Positions 50,949-60,457 are shown, counted from the first letter of the stretch. The stretch is DNA of 64,000 bases from JBBROS01 sp965213845 (GCA_965213845.1 CBDCAI010000014.1:496001-560000); one strand, 5' to 3'. Numbers and translations: made by a program. The notes: generated by a model from the letters alone, not told the origin.

Positions 50949-50968
50949 CGCTTCGATCGCCGGCCGGA

Positions 50969-51157
50969 TCAGGCCTTGTTCACGGCATCCTTGACCGTGT
51001 CCGTGGCGCCGCCGACGGCGCTCTCGGCCTTGCCCTTCGCCTTGTCGGCCAGGCCCTCGCCCTGCAGCTTCTGGTCGCCGGTCAGCTTGCCGACGCCCTC
51101 CTTCACGGCACCCTTCGCCTGGTCGATGGCCCCGTCGATACGATTCTGGTCAACCAT
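50969..51157 (-). CDS. CsbD-family stress protein
   Basis: A 62-residue hydrophilic, Lys/Ala/Gly-rich protein of the CsbD family. It reads NRIDGAIDQAKGAVKEGVGK, then LTGDQKLQGEGLADKAKGKA, closing with a short amphipathic repeat. Such proteins are general-stress induced and largely disordered; their molecular role is unknown. The ATG at 51157 with a GGGAGAA upstream is clear. A strong terminator follows, so it is probably a highly expressed single gene. Confidence 0.9.
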   Translation of the reverse strand: MVDQNRIDGAIDQAKGAVKEGVGKLTGDQKLQGEGLADKAKGKAESAVGGATDTVKDAVNKA

Positions 51158-51243
51158 GGTGTTCTCCCTGTCACGGCTACCGGCCGTTGAGACCATAACG
51201 GAGCATGTCGGGCCGGGTTGCCGCGCCGGTATGTGACGATTGG

Positions 51244-52680
51244 TCAAGCCGCTGAGAGCGGCGGCGCCACGTCTTCCAGCGAGCGGCCGGCAGCCTCCAC
51301 GCCCAAGGCCGCCTCCGTGCCCGCCGCCGCCAGCATCAGCCCACCGCCCAGCAGGTAACCCCATAACAGGTCCGTTCGCGACCCGCCCTGGATCAGTGCC
51401 CCGAACACCGCCGGCCCAGCGATCCCGCCCACCGCCGTCCCGAACGCGTAGAACAGGCTGATCGCCACCGCCCGGACCTCGAGCGGGAACGTCTCCCCCA
51501 CCGTCAGATAGGCCGAGGACGCCGCCGCCGAGGCGAAGAAGAAGATCACCGTCCAGGCGATGGTCTGCTGCGTCGCGTCCATGACGCCCTGCACGAACAG
51601 CCAGCCGGTCAGCGCCATCAACAGGCCCGCCGCGGCGTAGGTGGCCGAGATCATGGTCTTGCGCCCCAACGTGTCGAAGAGCTTGCCCAGGCACAGCGGC
51701 CCCGCGAAGTTCCCGAGCGCGAAGGGCAGCATGTACCATCCCACCTGGCCTGCCGGCACGCCGTAGAACCGGGTCAGCATCAAGGCATAGGTGAACAGCA
51801 CCGCGTTGTAGCAGAAGGCCTGCGACGCCATGAGCACGACGCCCAGGACGGTCCGCTGCCGATAGTCCCGCACCAGCACCCGCAGACTGGCCAGGAACCA
51901 GTCGCCCTTGTGCCGGCGCAAGCGCAACGTCTTCGACGGCACCGGGGGCAGGCTCTCACCGATTTCCCGGGCGACCCGCTCCTCCAGCATCGACACGACC
52001 CGGCTGGCGCCTTCGGGGTCGCCATGGGTCATCATCCAGCGCGGGCTTTCCGGGATGAAGCGGCGCAAGAATAGCACGATCAGGCCGATGACGCCGCCGA
52101 TCACGAAGGCCACGCGCCACCCGAGCTCCGGGTCGATCACGTTGCGGTCCAGCGCGACCACGGCCCCCAGTGCGCCCAGGGCCGCCCCCAGCCAATAGCT
52201 GCCGTTGATGCACAGGTCGGTGAAGCCCCGCTTCCGCGCCGGGATCAGCTCCTGGATCGTCGCGTTGACCGCGGCATATTCGCCCCCGATCCCGAGCCCC
52301 GTGACGAAGCGGAAGAAGGCGAGGCTGGCGAAGCTCCACGACAGGCCCGACGCGATGGTCGCGACGAGGTAGATCAGCACGGTCACCGTGAACAGCTTCT
52401 TGCGCCCCAGCCGGTCCGTCAGCCACCCGAACCCCAACGCGCCCACTACGGCGCCCGCCAGGTAGGCGCTGGCCGTCAGCCCGAACTCACCCTCCGACAG
52501 GTGCAGCCGCGGGCTGCCCGAGATCGCCCCGGCCAGCGAGCCGACCAGCGTCACCTCGAGCCCATCGAGGATCCAGGTGATCCCCAGGGCCGCGATCACC
52601 AGCCAGTGGAAGCGGGACCACGGCAAGCGGTCCAGCCGGGCCGGCACATCCGTCTCGAAGATCTCGCCCTCGTCGTGCAT
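51244..52680 (-). CDS. MFS transporter (sugar/acid symporter-like)
   Basis: A 478-residue major facilitator with 12 transmembrane helices. The loop 2-3 signature is GFGWLTDRLGRKKLFTVTVL, repeated between helices 8 and 9 as LCLGKLFDTLGRKTMISATY. Helix 5 has LGIGGEYAAVNATIQELIPA, resembling the aromatic-acid/metabolite symporter and SV2-like groups. A long cytosolic loop in the middle contains a charged stretch (SKTLRLRRHKGDW). The ATG at 52680 is chosen. It is downstream of a deaminase gene and may carry a related purine or organic-acid substrate, which is only a guess. Confidence 0.85.
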   Translation of the reverse strand: MHDEGEIFETDVPARLDRLPWSRFHWLVIAALGITWILDGLEVTLVGSLAGAISGSPRLHLSEGEFGLTASAYLAGAVVGALGFGWLTDRLGRKKLFTVTVLIYLVATIASGLSWSFASLAFFRFVTGLGIGGEYAAVNATIQELIPARKRGFTDLCINGSYWLGAALGALGAVVALDRNVIDPELGWRVAFVIGGVIGLIVLFLRRFIPESPRWMMTHGDPEGASRVVSMLEERVAREIGESLPPVPSKTLRLRRHKGDWFLASLRVLVRDYRQRTVLGVVLMASQAFCYNAVLFTYALMLTRFYGVPAGQVGWYMLPFALGNFAGPLCLGKLFDTLGRKTMISATYAAAGLLMALTGWLFVQGVMDATQQTIAWTVIFFFASAAASSAYLTVGETFPLEVRAVAISLFYAFGTAVGGIAGPAVFGALIQGGSRTDLLWGYLLGGGLMLAAAGTEAALGVEAAGRSLEDVAPPLSAA

Positions 52681-52743
52681 CCTCAGACAACGGAGTCGGG
52701 AAGGCCCGGGTTGCACCCCGGCCGACAAGGCCGAGACGCGAGG

Positions 52744-53304
52744 CTAGATGTTGCCCTGCTCCTCCTTTGGCGGATCGTCCCCGGGTCCCCAGTACAGCCC
52801 CACGACCTCGTCCTTCATCACGCCCCCTACAACCTCCATGTCGCGGTAGGTGTCCCGGATGAAGTTCATGGTGTCGAGGTGCTTGTCCTCGAAATACATG
52901 CGGTGCACGTCCTCGCGCCCGGCGCCATACACAATCCGGCCGATACGCGTCCAGATGCTGGCCATCGTGCACATGCCGCAGGGCTGCAACGTGGAGTACA
53001 GCGTGGCGCCGCGCAGCTCGTCCCGCCCCAGGGCGACGCAGGCCCGCCGGATCGCCACCACCTCGGCGTGCGCCGTCGGGTCGTGCTGCAGCCCGACCTC
53101 GTTGTGCCCCTCGGCAACGACCACGCCGTCGAGCACGAGCACGCACCCGATGGCCGAGGCGCCGCGCGTCTTGTCGCCCTTGCGGGCCAGGGCGACGGCG
53201 CGCGCCATGAACCCGGCATCCTCGGGCGTCGCTGCCGCGGGAGACTCCGCCCCGGGGCTCGCCTCGCCGGCGGGGGCTGGCCCGCCGGCGCCGTCCGTCG
53301 CCAA
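52744..53304 (-). CDS. Nucleoside/guanine deaminase-family protein
   Basis: A 186-residue CMP/dCMP-deaminase-fold zinc enzyme. Zinc ligands and catalytic Glu are in DPTAHAEVVAIRRACVALGR (His-Ala-Glu) and TLYSTLQPCGMCTMASIWTR (Pro-Cys-x2-Cys). The long C-terminal part (YGAGREDVHRMYFEDKHLDT) fits the guanine-deaminase/nucleoside-deaminase group rather than TadA. The first 30 residues are Ala/Gly/Pro-rich and variable. It lies 3 bases downstream of the EF-G gene and 63 bases upstream of the transporter, so all three may form one unit. Confidence 0.85.
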   Translation of the reverse strand: MATDGAGGPAPAGEASPGAESPAAATPEDAGFMARAVALARKGDKTRGASAIGCVLVLDGVVVAEGHNEVGLQHDPTAHAEVVAIRRACVALGRDELRGATLYSTLQPCGMCTMASIWTRIGRIVYGAGREDVHRMYFEDKHLDTMNFIRDTYRDMEVVGGVMKDEVVGLYWGPGDDPPKEEQGNI

Positions 53305-53307
53305 GCG

Positions 53308-55392
53308 CTACGCGCTCTTCGTCATGATCTCGTCGGCGATGTTGCGCGGGACGGGATCGTAGTGGTGGAACTGCATCGTGAAGCTCGCGCGGCCCTTGGT
53401 CATGCCGCGCAACTGGCTGATGTAGCCGAACATCTCCTTCAACGGCACGTGCGCCCGCACGATGACCGTGCTGCCGCTGCTGTCCTGGCTCTGGATCGTG
53501 CCGCGGCGACGGTTCAGGTCGCCCACCACGTCGCCGACATGGTCCTGCGGAGTCGTCACCTCCACGTCCATGATCGGCTCCAGGATGATCGGCGCCGCCT
53601 TCTTCATGCCCTCGCGGAAGCATGCCTTGGCCGCGATCTCGAAGGCCAGCGCCGACGAGTCGACGTCGTGGTACTTGCCGTCGACCAACGAGTACTTGAA
53701 GTCGACCGTCGGGAAGCCCGCCAGCACGCCGGTGTCGGCCTGGTTGCGGATCCCCTTCTCCACCGCGGGGATGTACTCCTTCGGGATGGACCCGCCGACC
53801 ACGCTGTTGCTGAACACCACGCCCGCATTCCGCTCCAGCGGCTCGAACAGGATCTTCACCTCGGCGAACTGCCCGCTGCCGCCCGTCTGCTTCTTGTGGG
53901 TGTAGGTCTCGGTGTGGTTGCGGCTGATCGTCTCGCGATACGCCACCTGCGGCGCGCCGATGTTGGCGTCCACGCCGAACTCGCGCCGCAGCCGGTCGAT
54001 GATGATCTCGAGATGCAGCTCGCCCATCCCGGACAGGATCGTCTGCCCGCTCTCCTGGTCGGTCTTCAACCGCAGGCTCGGGTCCTCGGACGCCAGCTTC
54101 TGCAGGCCGAGCGTCATCTTCTCGACGCCGTCCTTCGTCTTGGGCTCGACGGAGATGTCGATCACCGGGACCGGGAACGCCATGCGCTCCAGCACGACCG
54201 GGTCCTCGGCGGCGGCCAGCGTGTCGCCCGTATGGGTGTCCTTCAGCCCCACGAAAGCGGCGATGTCGCCCGCGTGCACCTCCTTGATCTCGTCCCGCTT
54301 GTCGGCATGCATCTGGAACATGCGCCCGATCCGCTCGCGCTGGTCCTTGGACGTGTTCATCACCGTGTCGCCGCTCTTCAGCGTGCCGGAATAGACCCGC
54401 ACGAAGGTCAGCGTGCCGTACTTGTCGTTGATGATCTTGAACGCCAGCCCGGCGAACGGCGCGGTGATGTTCGCGGGAATGACCCGGCGGACCGTGTCCT
54501 CGGGCTCACCCTCCTCGGCCGCCACCTTGATCCCAGGCACATCGATCGGGCTGGGCAGATAGTCCAGCACGCCATCCAGCAACGGCTGCACGCCCTTGTT
54601 CTTGAACGCAGTCCCGCACAGCACCGGCCGGAACACGCCGCTGATCGCGCCCGCCTTGATGCAGCGCTTCAGCGTGGCGACATCCACGTCGCCCTTTTCG
54701 AAGTACTCCTCCATCGCGGCATCGTCGACCGACAAGGCGGTGTCCAGCAGCGTCTGGCGGTGCTCCTTGGCCTTCTCCAGCATGTCGGCCGGGATTTCCT
54801 CGTCGTGGAACTTGGCGCCGAGCTCGCCGCCCTCCCAGATGATCGCCTTCATCTCCACCAGGTCGACCACGCCCAGGAACCCGTCCTCGATCCCGATCGG
54901 CAGCTGCAGCGGCAGCGCCACGATGTCGAGCTTCTCCTTCAGCGTGTCGAACGCGCGGTAGAAGTCCGCCCCCGTCCGGTCCAGCTTGTTGATGAAAATA
55001 ATGCGCGGCACGTTGTAGCGGTCCGCCAGGCGCCAGTTCGTCTCGCTCTGCGGCTGCACGCCGGCCACGCCCTCGATGATGAACACCGCGCCGTCCAGCA
55101 CCCGCAGCGACCGGTTCACCTCGATGTTGAAGTCGATGTGGCCGGGCGTGTCGATGATGTTGATCCGGTGGCCCTTCCACTCGCACGTCACCGCAGCCGA
55201 GGTGATCGTGATCCCCCGCTCCCGCTCCTGCGCCATGTAGTCGGTCGTCGTGTTGCCGTCATGGACCTCGCCGATCCGGTGCGACACGCCTGTGTAATAC
55301 AGGATGCGCTCGGTCGTCGTGGTCTTGCCGGCGTCGATGTGGGCGGTGATGCCGATGTTGCGGATCAGGGCGAGCGGGTTCGTGCCGGACAC
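53308..55392 (-). CDS. fusA: Elongation factor G
   Basis: A 694-residue translocation GTPase. Domain I has P-loop NIGITAHIDAGKTTTTERIL (about residue 12), switch I ending MAQERERGITITSAA, G3 INIIDTPGHIDFNIEVNRSL and G4 IIFINKLDRTGADFYRAF. Domains III-V follow with SGMGELHLEIIIDRLRREFG, GSGQFAEVKI and HVPLKEMFGYISQLRGMTKG. The GTG start has a GGAGG 7 bases upstream. It is not in a str operon (no rpsL, rpsG or tuf nearby), and several canonical positions differ (HIDFNIEVN for HVDFTIEVE, NKLDRTGADF for NKMDRTGANF). It may therefore be a divergent paralogue or a relocated sole copy. Confidence 0.92.
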   Translation of the reverse strand: MSGTNPLALIRNIGITAHIDAGKTTTTERILYYTGVSHRIGEVHDGNTTTDYMAQERERGITITSAAVTCEWKGHRINIIDTPGHIDFNIEVNRSLRVLDGAVFIIEGVAGVQPQSETNWRLADRYNVPRIIFINKLDRTGADFYRAFDTLKEKLDIVALPLQLPIGIEDGFLGVVDLVEMKAIIWEGGELGAKFHDEEIPADMLEKAKEHRQTLLDTALSVDDAAMEEYFEKGDVDVATLKRCIKAGAISGVFRPVLCGTAFKNKGVQPLLDGVLDYLPSPIDVPGIKVAAEEGEPEDTVRRVIPANITAPFAGLAFKIINDKYGTLTFVRVYSGTLKSGDTVMNTSKDQRERIGRMFQMHADKRDEIKEVHAGDIAAFVGLKDTHTGDTLAAAEDPVVLERMAFPVPVIDISVEPKTKDGVEKMTLGLQKLASEDPSLRLKTDQESGQTILSGMGELHLEIIIDRLRREFGVDANIGAPQVAYRETISRNHTETYTHKKQTGGSGQFAEVKILFEPLERNAGVVFSNSVVGGSIPKEYIPAVEKGIRNQADTGVLAGFPTVDFKYSLVDGKYHDVDSSALAFEIAAKACFREGMKKAAPIILEPIMDVEVTTPQDHVGDVVGDLNRRRGTIQSQDSSGSTVIVRAHVPLKEMFGYISQLRGMTKGRASFTMQFHHYDPVPRNIADEIMTKSA

Positions 55393-55661
55393 TGGTAGGC
55401 CTCCAAGAATGGTTCTAGGCGCAGCGGAGGGTCCGAGGCACCGGGCCAGGCGCCCTGCCCGCCGTTCCAGGACAATCCCCGGGGGCGCGCGCTGCTGGCG
55501 TAAGACGCGGGTTATGTGCGGCAGGTCGGCCCGGAATGCAAGCGGCCAAGCCGGTTCCGGCCGAGTTCGCAGCCCCTGGCGAGGCGCTGCCTCCGTTGTC
55601 GGCCCCGGCATTCGCATGTGCCAGGGCCTGGTTCGGATTGTCGTTCAGACCGTCGCGGCGT

Positions 55662-55892
55662 TCAGCCCAGAACCTCCCGCACCATGGCGCGGATCTCGTC
55701 GTTAGACAGGTTCATCGGCAGCCGCTCGAACAGGTCCGATTGGGCTGCAGGCTTCCGCGTGATCAGGGTTTTGTAGGCCGTGGCTTGCACGGCATACCCG
55801 GCGCCACTAATGGCCGGGGTAACGAAGTCTAGGTACATGCACTCACTTGATTTCAGGTTTTCGACACAGACCAGGGATGAAACCCTCGTCAC
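55662..55892 (-). CDS. Hypothetical small protein
   Basis: A possible 76-residue protein with no family I recognise. It ends RLPMNLSNDEIRAMVREVLG, a plausible amphipathic helix, and has a lower G+C codon pattern than its neighbours. An internal ATG at residue 19 would give 58 residues. It is isolated between EF-G and another hypothetical gene, with no clear ribosome site, and may not be expressed. Confidence 0.35.
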   Translation of the reverse strand: MTRVSSLVCVENLKSSECMYLDFVTPAISGAGYAVQATAYKTLITRKPAAQSDLFERLPMNLSNDEIRAMVREVLG

Positions 55893-55966
55893 GCGCTATC
55901 CCGGGCCTGGCCCGAAAAGGCGGCCCGAAGGCGGCGCCAGGACATTGCGTGGTGAACAGATAGTGT

Positions 55967-56311
55967 TCAGGCGCCGCGATGGCAAGCATCCAGTCGCACG
56001 CCGGGCCAGGGCGGGCGGCGCGACGAGGTCAGGTGCGCGCCCGCCGCGACCCCCGCGGCCCGGCAGGCGGCGTTCATCGCGGGGATCACCGAGCTTGCCC
56101 GGCCCTGCAGCACCGGCCCCCGTTGCCGGGCGCCCTGTGCCATCCACGTCGTCCAGTCCCACCCGCCATCGGGCAAGCGTTCGACCACGATGAAGCGGCG
56201 CCCCGCCTGCATCGTTCCTGCCCTGACCATCAGGGTTGCGCTGAACAGGTCCGCCGACTCGGCGCGCCACTCCAGGCAATCGATCAGCAGGCCGTTCGGG
56301 GGTGTGTTCAT
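55967..56311 (-). CDS. Hypothetical protein
   Basis: A 114-residue protein without a recognised family. It opens NTPPNGLLIDCLEWRAESAD and contains RFIVVERLPDGGWDWTTWMA, a Trp-rich beta-like stretch, then a basic Ala/Gly/Arg-rich tail. Codon structure is convincing from 56311 to about 56050. It is divergent from the DsbA-family gene at 56426 and unlinked to anything informative. Confidence 0.55.
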   Translation of the reverse strand: MNTPPNGLLIDCLEWRAESADLFSATLMVRAGTMQAGRRFIVVERLPDGGWDWTTWMAQGARQRGPVLQGRASSVIPAMNAACRAAGVAAGAHLTSSRRPPWPGVRLDACHRGA

Positions 56312-56425
56312 GGTCTCATTACGTCGGCTCCGTTCGGGCGGATGCGACCGAATGTGAAGAAACACCGACCGTTTCTACCAGTGAAAACAGATGACGCTGT
56401 GGCGGCCCCGCCCTAAGGTCTGGCC

Positions 56426-57094
56426 GTGAACGTCGTCGCCCCACCCAAGGCCCGCTTGCTGATCGAGGTCGTGTACGACCTCGTCTGCCCCTGGTGCTAC
56501 CTCGGCGTCCGCCGCCTGTTCCGCACCATGCGCCGCCGTCCGGACCTGCTGTTCGACCTCTGCTGGCGTCCGTTCCTGCTGAACCCCGACATGCCCCGGG
56601 CCGGCATGGCCCGCTCGGACTACGTCATCCGCAAGTTCGGCGGCGAGGAGCGGGCCCGCCGCCTCTATGCCTCCATCACCGAGATCGGCACCTCGGAAGG
56701 CGTCGAGTTCCGCTTCGAGCGGATCAGGCGCACGCCGAGCAGCGTCGACGCCCACCGCCTGGTCCGCTGGGCCGCCCCGTTCGGGCGCAGCAGCGAGGTG
56801 GCCGAAGCCCTGTTCGCCGCCCACTTTGCCGACGGCTACGACATCGGCGACCACGCGGTGCTGCGGGCCATCGCGGGCGGCTCCGGGCTCGACCCGATGG
56901 CCGCGACGCGCTTCCTCGCCAGCGACGACGACGTGGACGCCGTGCATGCCGACAACCTCCGCGCCCATCGCCTGGGCATCAACGGCGTGCCCTGCTTCGT
57001 GGTCGCCGGCCGCCACGCCATCGCCGGCGCGCAGGAGCCCGAAGTCATCGAACGGCTGCTGGACGTCGCCGCGGTCGACGCCGTCGACGTCTGA
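56426..57094 (+). CDS. DsbA-family (FrnE-like) thioredoxin-fold oxidoreductase
   Basis: A 222-residue cytosolic protein of the DSBA-like subgroup that includes FrnE and 2-hydroxychromene-2-carboxylate isomerase. The redox motif is YDLVCPWCYLGVRRLFRTMR (Cys-Pro-Trp-Cys, about residue 20). The helical insert contains RIRRTPSSVDAHRLVRWAAP, and the fold closes with the cis-Pro segment INGVPCFVVAGRHAIAGAQE. There is no signal peptide, so it is not a periplasmic disulfide enzyme. The GTG at 56426 is the start. The partner substrate is unknown. Confidence 0.88.
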   Translation: MNVVAPPKARLLIEVVYDLVCPWCYLGVRRLFRTMRRRPDLLFDLCWRPFLLNPDMPRAGMARSDYVIRKFGGEERARRLYASITEIGTSEGVEFRFERIRRTPSSVDAHRLVRWAAPFGRSSEVAEALFAAHFADGYDIGDHAVLRAIAGGSGLDPMAATRFLASDDDVDAVHADNLRAHRLGINGVPCFVVAGRHAIAGAQEPEVIERLLDVAAVDAVDV

Positions 57095-57166
57095 TCCGGC
57101 GGGGACAGACGCCGACATCCTGAAACAAAGCCCGCGATCAACGCCCGCGATCAAGGAACAACGACG

Positions 57167-58807
57167 ATGCCCCTGCGATCCCCTGGCCTTCTGCCCGTGC
57201 CGCATGCCCTCCTCGGCCTCCTGGTGCTCGGCGGTGCCGCCCCGGCCCTGGCCGCGGACGTCACCCCGGACCAGGCGGCAGCGCTGGAGGCGCAGGTGCG
57301 CGACGCCGCCGGCAGCCTGGTCGGCCCGGCCGTCAAACTGCCGGCCCGGCTCGTCCGCATCACCGCCGCGGGCGACCATTACGACATCGTCCTCCCGCTC
57401 GCCTCCGCGGACCCGAACGCGCCCGTTCACATGTCCGCCGCCGCACGCCCGGCCGAGAACGGCACGTGGGCAATCGACAAGGTCCGCCTCGACACGCCGG
57501 TCACGTTCACCGTCCAGGTCCCGCAGGCCGTCAAGGCCGGCAGCGTGCCGGCGGTGCCCGGCGCGCCCGGCCCATCGCTGATCTACGTGCCCGTCACCTA
57601 CACCGTGGACCTCATCGGCCAGGACGGCCACATCACCTGGGACCCGAGCTTCGCCACCCCCTCCGTCTACACCGCATCCACACAAAGCATGGCGCTGCAC
57701 AGCGTCGGCGGCCTTATCCCGCACGACAGCAAGGCGGGGCCCAGCAGCTCCGTCACCACGATGCGCCCGGCGGGGCCGGGCCGGGTGGATATCCTGATGG
57801 AGGGCTCCGTCAGCGACTACCGGGTGACGAGTGCCGCGGGCGACAATCCGCTGAACCTGGCGATGCAGAAGTTGCGCGCCGAGGTTGCGTTGAACGGTGT
57901 CAGCCGGAACAAGGGCGTGGCGCTGGTCCAGGCGATGACCGGTGTCATCGTCGCCGGGTTGAACAGCACGCCCGCAGCGCAGGCCACCCCCGGCACCGGC
58001 AAGTTCGCCCCGCCGCATATCGCCCCGGAGCTGTTCCGCGCGCTGCTGGTGGCGGTCCAGGACCTCGCCTCCGACTTCACCCTCGCGGAGTCGATCGACG
58101 GTCTCGCCACCACCGCGCAGGGTCAGGCGATCGGCATCGAGCGCATCCGCCTGGGCATGTCGGGCCGGTCCGCCGCCGGGATGCTGCAGGCCGGAATGGA
58201 GCTGGGCGTCGAGGGCCTCGCCCTGCCGGACATGCCGCTGGGCGACATGGCCGTCCTGATCCCGAAGCGTATCGCCGTGCATCCCGTCGTCTCCGGCCTG
58301 GGCATGGCCGAGCTGATCCGCATGGCCGACGCCGCGATCGACGGGCGGGAGCCTGCGCCCGCGGACCTGGCCGGCCTGTTCAGCCATGGCGGCATCGCGG
58401 CCGGGCTCGAGAGCATGACGGTCGAGGTGGGCGGCGCCGTCTTCAACGGTCAGGGCAAGCTGCTGCTGACGGGCCCATCGGCCGACGAGGTCAGCGGGAC
58501 CGCCCAGGTGACCGCCGACAACTTCGACGCGCTGGTGCAGCGGATCGCCACCATCCCTGCCCTGGCACAGGGCGTCCCGGTCCTGGCCCTCGCGAAGGGG
58601 ATCGGCCGCACGGTGGACAACCGCCTGGTGTGGGACATCACCTACAAGGCCGGCAAGGTTCTGGTGAACAACCTCGACCTGACCGCCATGGCGGGTGGCG
58701 GCGCCCCGGCGGCCCCGGCGCCACGCGCACCCGGTGCCAACCCGGGTGGTCTGCCCAAGGCGCCGGTCGCGCCCGGCCGGCAACAGGCCCCGAACTGGGG
58801 CAAGTAG
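57167..58807 (+). CDS. DUF2125-family exported protein
   Basis: A 546-residue exported protein. The signal peptide (ALLGLLVLGGAAPALAA, cleavage near residue 30) leads into a beta-rich body typical of DUF2125, an alphaproteobacterial family of unknown function that may contain repeated long beta structures. Examples are YTVDLIGQDGHITWDPSFAT, LAESIDGLATTAQGQAIGIE and VDNRLVWDITYKAGKVLVNN. The tail after residue 510 is Ala/Pro/Gly-rich. It follows the DsbA-family gene by 72 bases and may be cotranscribed. Confidence 0.78.
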   Translation: MPLRSPGLLPVPHALLGLLVLGGAAPALAADVTPDQAAALEAQVRDAAGSLVGPAVKLPARLVRITAAGDHYDIVLPLASADPNAPVHMSAAARPAENGTWAIDKVRLDTPVTFTVQVPQAVKAGSVPAVPGAPGPSLIYVPVTYTVDLIGQDGHITWDPSFATPSVYTASTQSMALHSVGGLIPHDSKAGPSSSVTTMRPAGPGRVDILMEGSVSDYRVTSAAGDNPLNLAMQKLRAEVALNGVSRNKGVALVQAMTGVIVAGLNSTPAAQATPGTGKFAPPHIAPELFRALLVAVQDLASDFTLAESIDGLATTAQGQAIGIERIRLGMSGRSAAGMLQAGMELGVEGLALPDMPLGDMAVLIPKRIAVHPVVSGLGMAELIRMADAAIDGREPAPADLAGLFSHGGIAAGLESMTVEVGGAVFNGQGKLLLTGPSADEVSGTAQVTADNFDALVQRIATIPALAQGVPVLALAKGIGRTVDNRLVWDITYKAGKVLVNNLDLTAMAGGGAPAAPAPRAPGANPGGLPKAPVAPGRQQAPNWGK

Positions 58808-58870
58808 GGGGAACAGCGTTCGAACGAGGGCGCTGACACGCTCTTAATCACCACGTGCCAGTCTGCGGGC

Positions 58871-60457
58871 ATGTCGGACACGGTCGCCGCCTTGATCGAA
58901 GCCTTGGGCCACCAGCAGCAGGGCCGTCCTGCCTTGGCCGAGCGCATCTACAGCCGTGTCCTGGAACACGAGCCCGATCAGCCGAACGCCCTCTATCTGT
59001 ATGGGCTGCTGCAACTTCGCGACGGGCGGGCCCCGGGGGCGGCCGCCCTGCTGCAGCGGGCAGCCCGGCTGCGCCCGGACATGGAGGTGCAGCTGCACCT
59101 GGCCCGCGCCTGCCTGGCCGCGGGCCGCCCGGGCTGTGCGCTTGCGGCCGCCGGGCAGGCCTTGGCGATCGGGGGCCGCCGGGCCGAAACGCTCTATGTC
59201 CAAGGGACGGCGCTGAACGGCTGCGGCCGCGCGCAGGACGCCCACGACGCCCTGGCCGAAGCCGTGGCGCTCGATCCCTGCCACGCCGCCGCCCGCCTCA
59301 ACCTCGGCAACGCCCTGGCCGACCTCGACCGGCTGCCCGAGGCGGAGGCGCAGATCCGCACCGCCCTCCAGCTCGATCCCACCTTGGTCGAGGCCCATGC
59401 CAGCCTCGGCTTCGTCCTCGCGGCCCTGGGACGGCTCGATGCGGCGATCGGCGCCTGCGAGCAAGCCATCGCGCTCGACGACGACAATGGCGAGGCCCAC
59501 TGGAACCTCGCCACCGCCCTGCTGCTCCGCGGCGACTTCCCGCGTGGCTTCCAGGAATACGAGTGGCGCAAGCGTCATCCCCGCTTCCGCCATGCCTTCG
59601 GCGCGCTCGCCGGGCCCGCCTGGACCGGTGGCGACCTCCGCGGCCAGACCCTGCTGGTCCAAGCCGAACAAGGCCTCGGCGACACCATCCAGCTCGCCCG
59701 CTACATGCCGGAACTCGCCAGCCGCGGTGCCCGCGTCGTCCTCGCCTGCAGCCCCGCCCTCGCGCCCCTCCTCGCCGGCCAGCCCGGGCTCACCCAGGTC
59801 GTCCCCGTCCCCGCCACCGTCCCCGCTACCGTCCCCCTCCCACCCCATGACCTCTGGGTCGACCAGATGAGCCTCCCCCGCCTCCTCGGCACCACCACCG
59901 CCACCATCCCCTACCCCGAAGGATACCTCCGCGCCGACCCCGCCCGCCAACAGGCCTGGGCCAACTGGCACCTCACCCCCGAAGCTCGCACCCGCCCCGG
60001 CTTCACTCGAATCGGTCTCGCCTGGGCCGGCAACCCCCTCCACTCCAACGACCGCCGCCGCTCCCTTCCCCTCCACGCCCTCCAGGCCCTCGCCCGCCCC
60101 GGCATGATCAGCCTCCAGCTCGGCCCCCGGACCCCCGAAGCCCACCAGCTCGGTCTCCTGACACCCCTCCTCGAGACCCCCCTTCCCCCGGACTACGCCG
60201 AAACCGCCGCCCTCGTCGCCACCCTCGACCTCGTCATCACCGTCGACACCTCCGTCGCCCACCTCGCCGGCGCCCTCGGTATCCCCGTCTGGATCATGCT
60301 CCCGCACGCCCCAGACTGGCGCTGGATCCAGGGCCGCGAAGACACCCCCTGGTACCGTTCCGCCCGCCTCTTCCGCCAACCCGCCCCCAACGACTGGCCC
60401 GCCGTCGTCGCCCAGGTCCACCAGGCCCTCGTAATCGCCATGGCCCACACGGGATGA
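58871..60457 (+). CDS. TPR protein with glycosyltransferase-like C-terminal domain
   Basis: A 528-residue protein. The first 215 residues are about six tetratricopeptide repeats (LGHQQQGRPALAERIYSRVL, NLGNALADLDRLPEAEAQIR, LGFVLAALGRLDAAIGACEQ). A linker with FPRGFQEYEWRKRHPRFRHA leads into a GT-B fold half resembling glycosyltransferase family 9: GQTLLVQAEQGLGDTIQLAR, RIGLAWAGNP and VITVDTSVAHLAGALGIPVW. This architecture is frequent in Rhodospirillales and may glycosylate surface proteins or glycans. From about 59600 the codon usage shifts sharply to CTC and other C-ending codons. Confidence 0.85.
   Translation: MSDTVAALIEALGHQQQGRPALAERIYSRVLEHEPDQPNALYLYGLLQLRDGRAPGAAALLQRAARLRPDMEVQLHLARACLAAGRPGCALAAAGQALAIGGRRAETLYVQGTALNGCGRAQDAHDALAEAVALDPCHAAARLNLGNALADLDRLPEAEAQIRTALQLDPTLVEAHASLGFVLAALGRLDAAIGACEQAIALDDDNGEAHWNLATALLLRGDFPRGFQEYEWRKRHPRFRHAFGALAGPAWTGGDLRGQTLLVQAEQGLGDTIQLARYMPELASRGARVVLACSPALAPLLAGQPGLTQVVPVPATVPATVPLPPHDLWVDQMSLPRLLGTTTATIPYPEGYLRADPARQQAWANWHLTPEARTRPGFTRIGLAWAGNPLHSNDRRRSLPLHALQALARPGMISLQLGPRTPEAHQLGLLTPLLETPLPPDYAETAALVATLDLVITVDTSVAHLAGALGIPVWIMLPHAPDWRWIQGREDTPWYRSARLFRQPAPNDWPAVVAQVHQALVIAMAHTG

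Noticed and set aside
52501..55398. A 965-codon open frame on the + strand opposite EF-G
   Set aside because: EF-G on the minus strand is fully conserved; the antisense translation has no recognisable domain.
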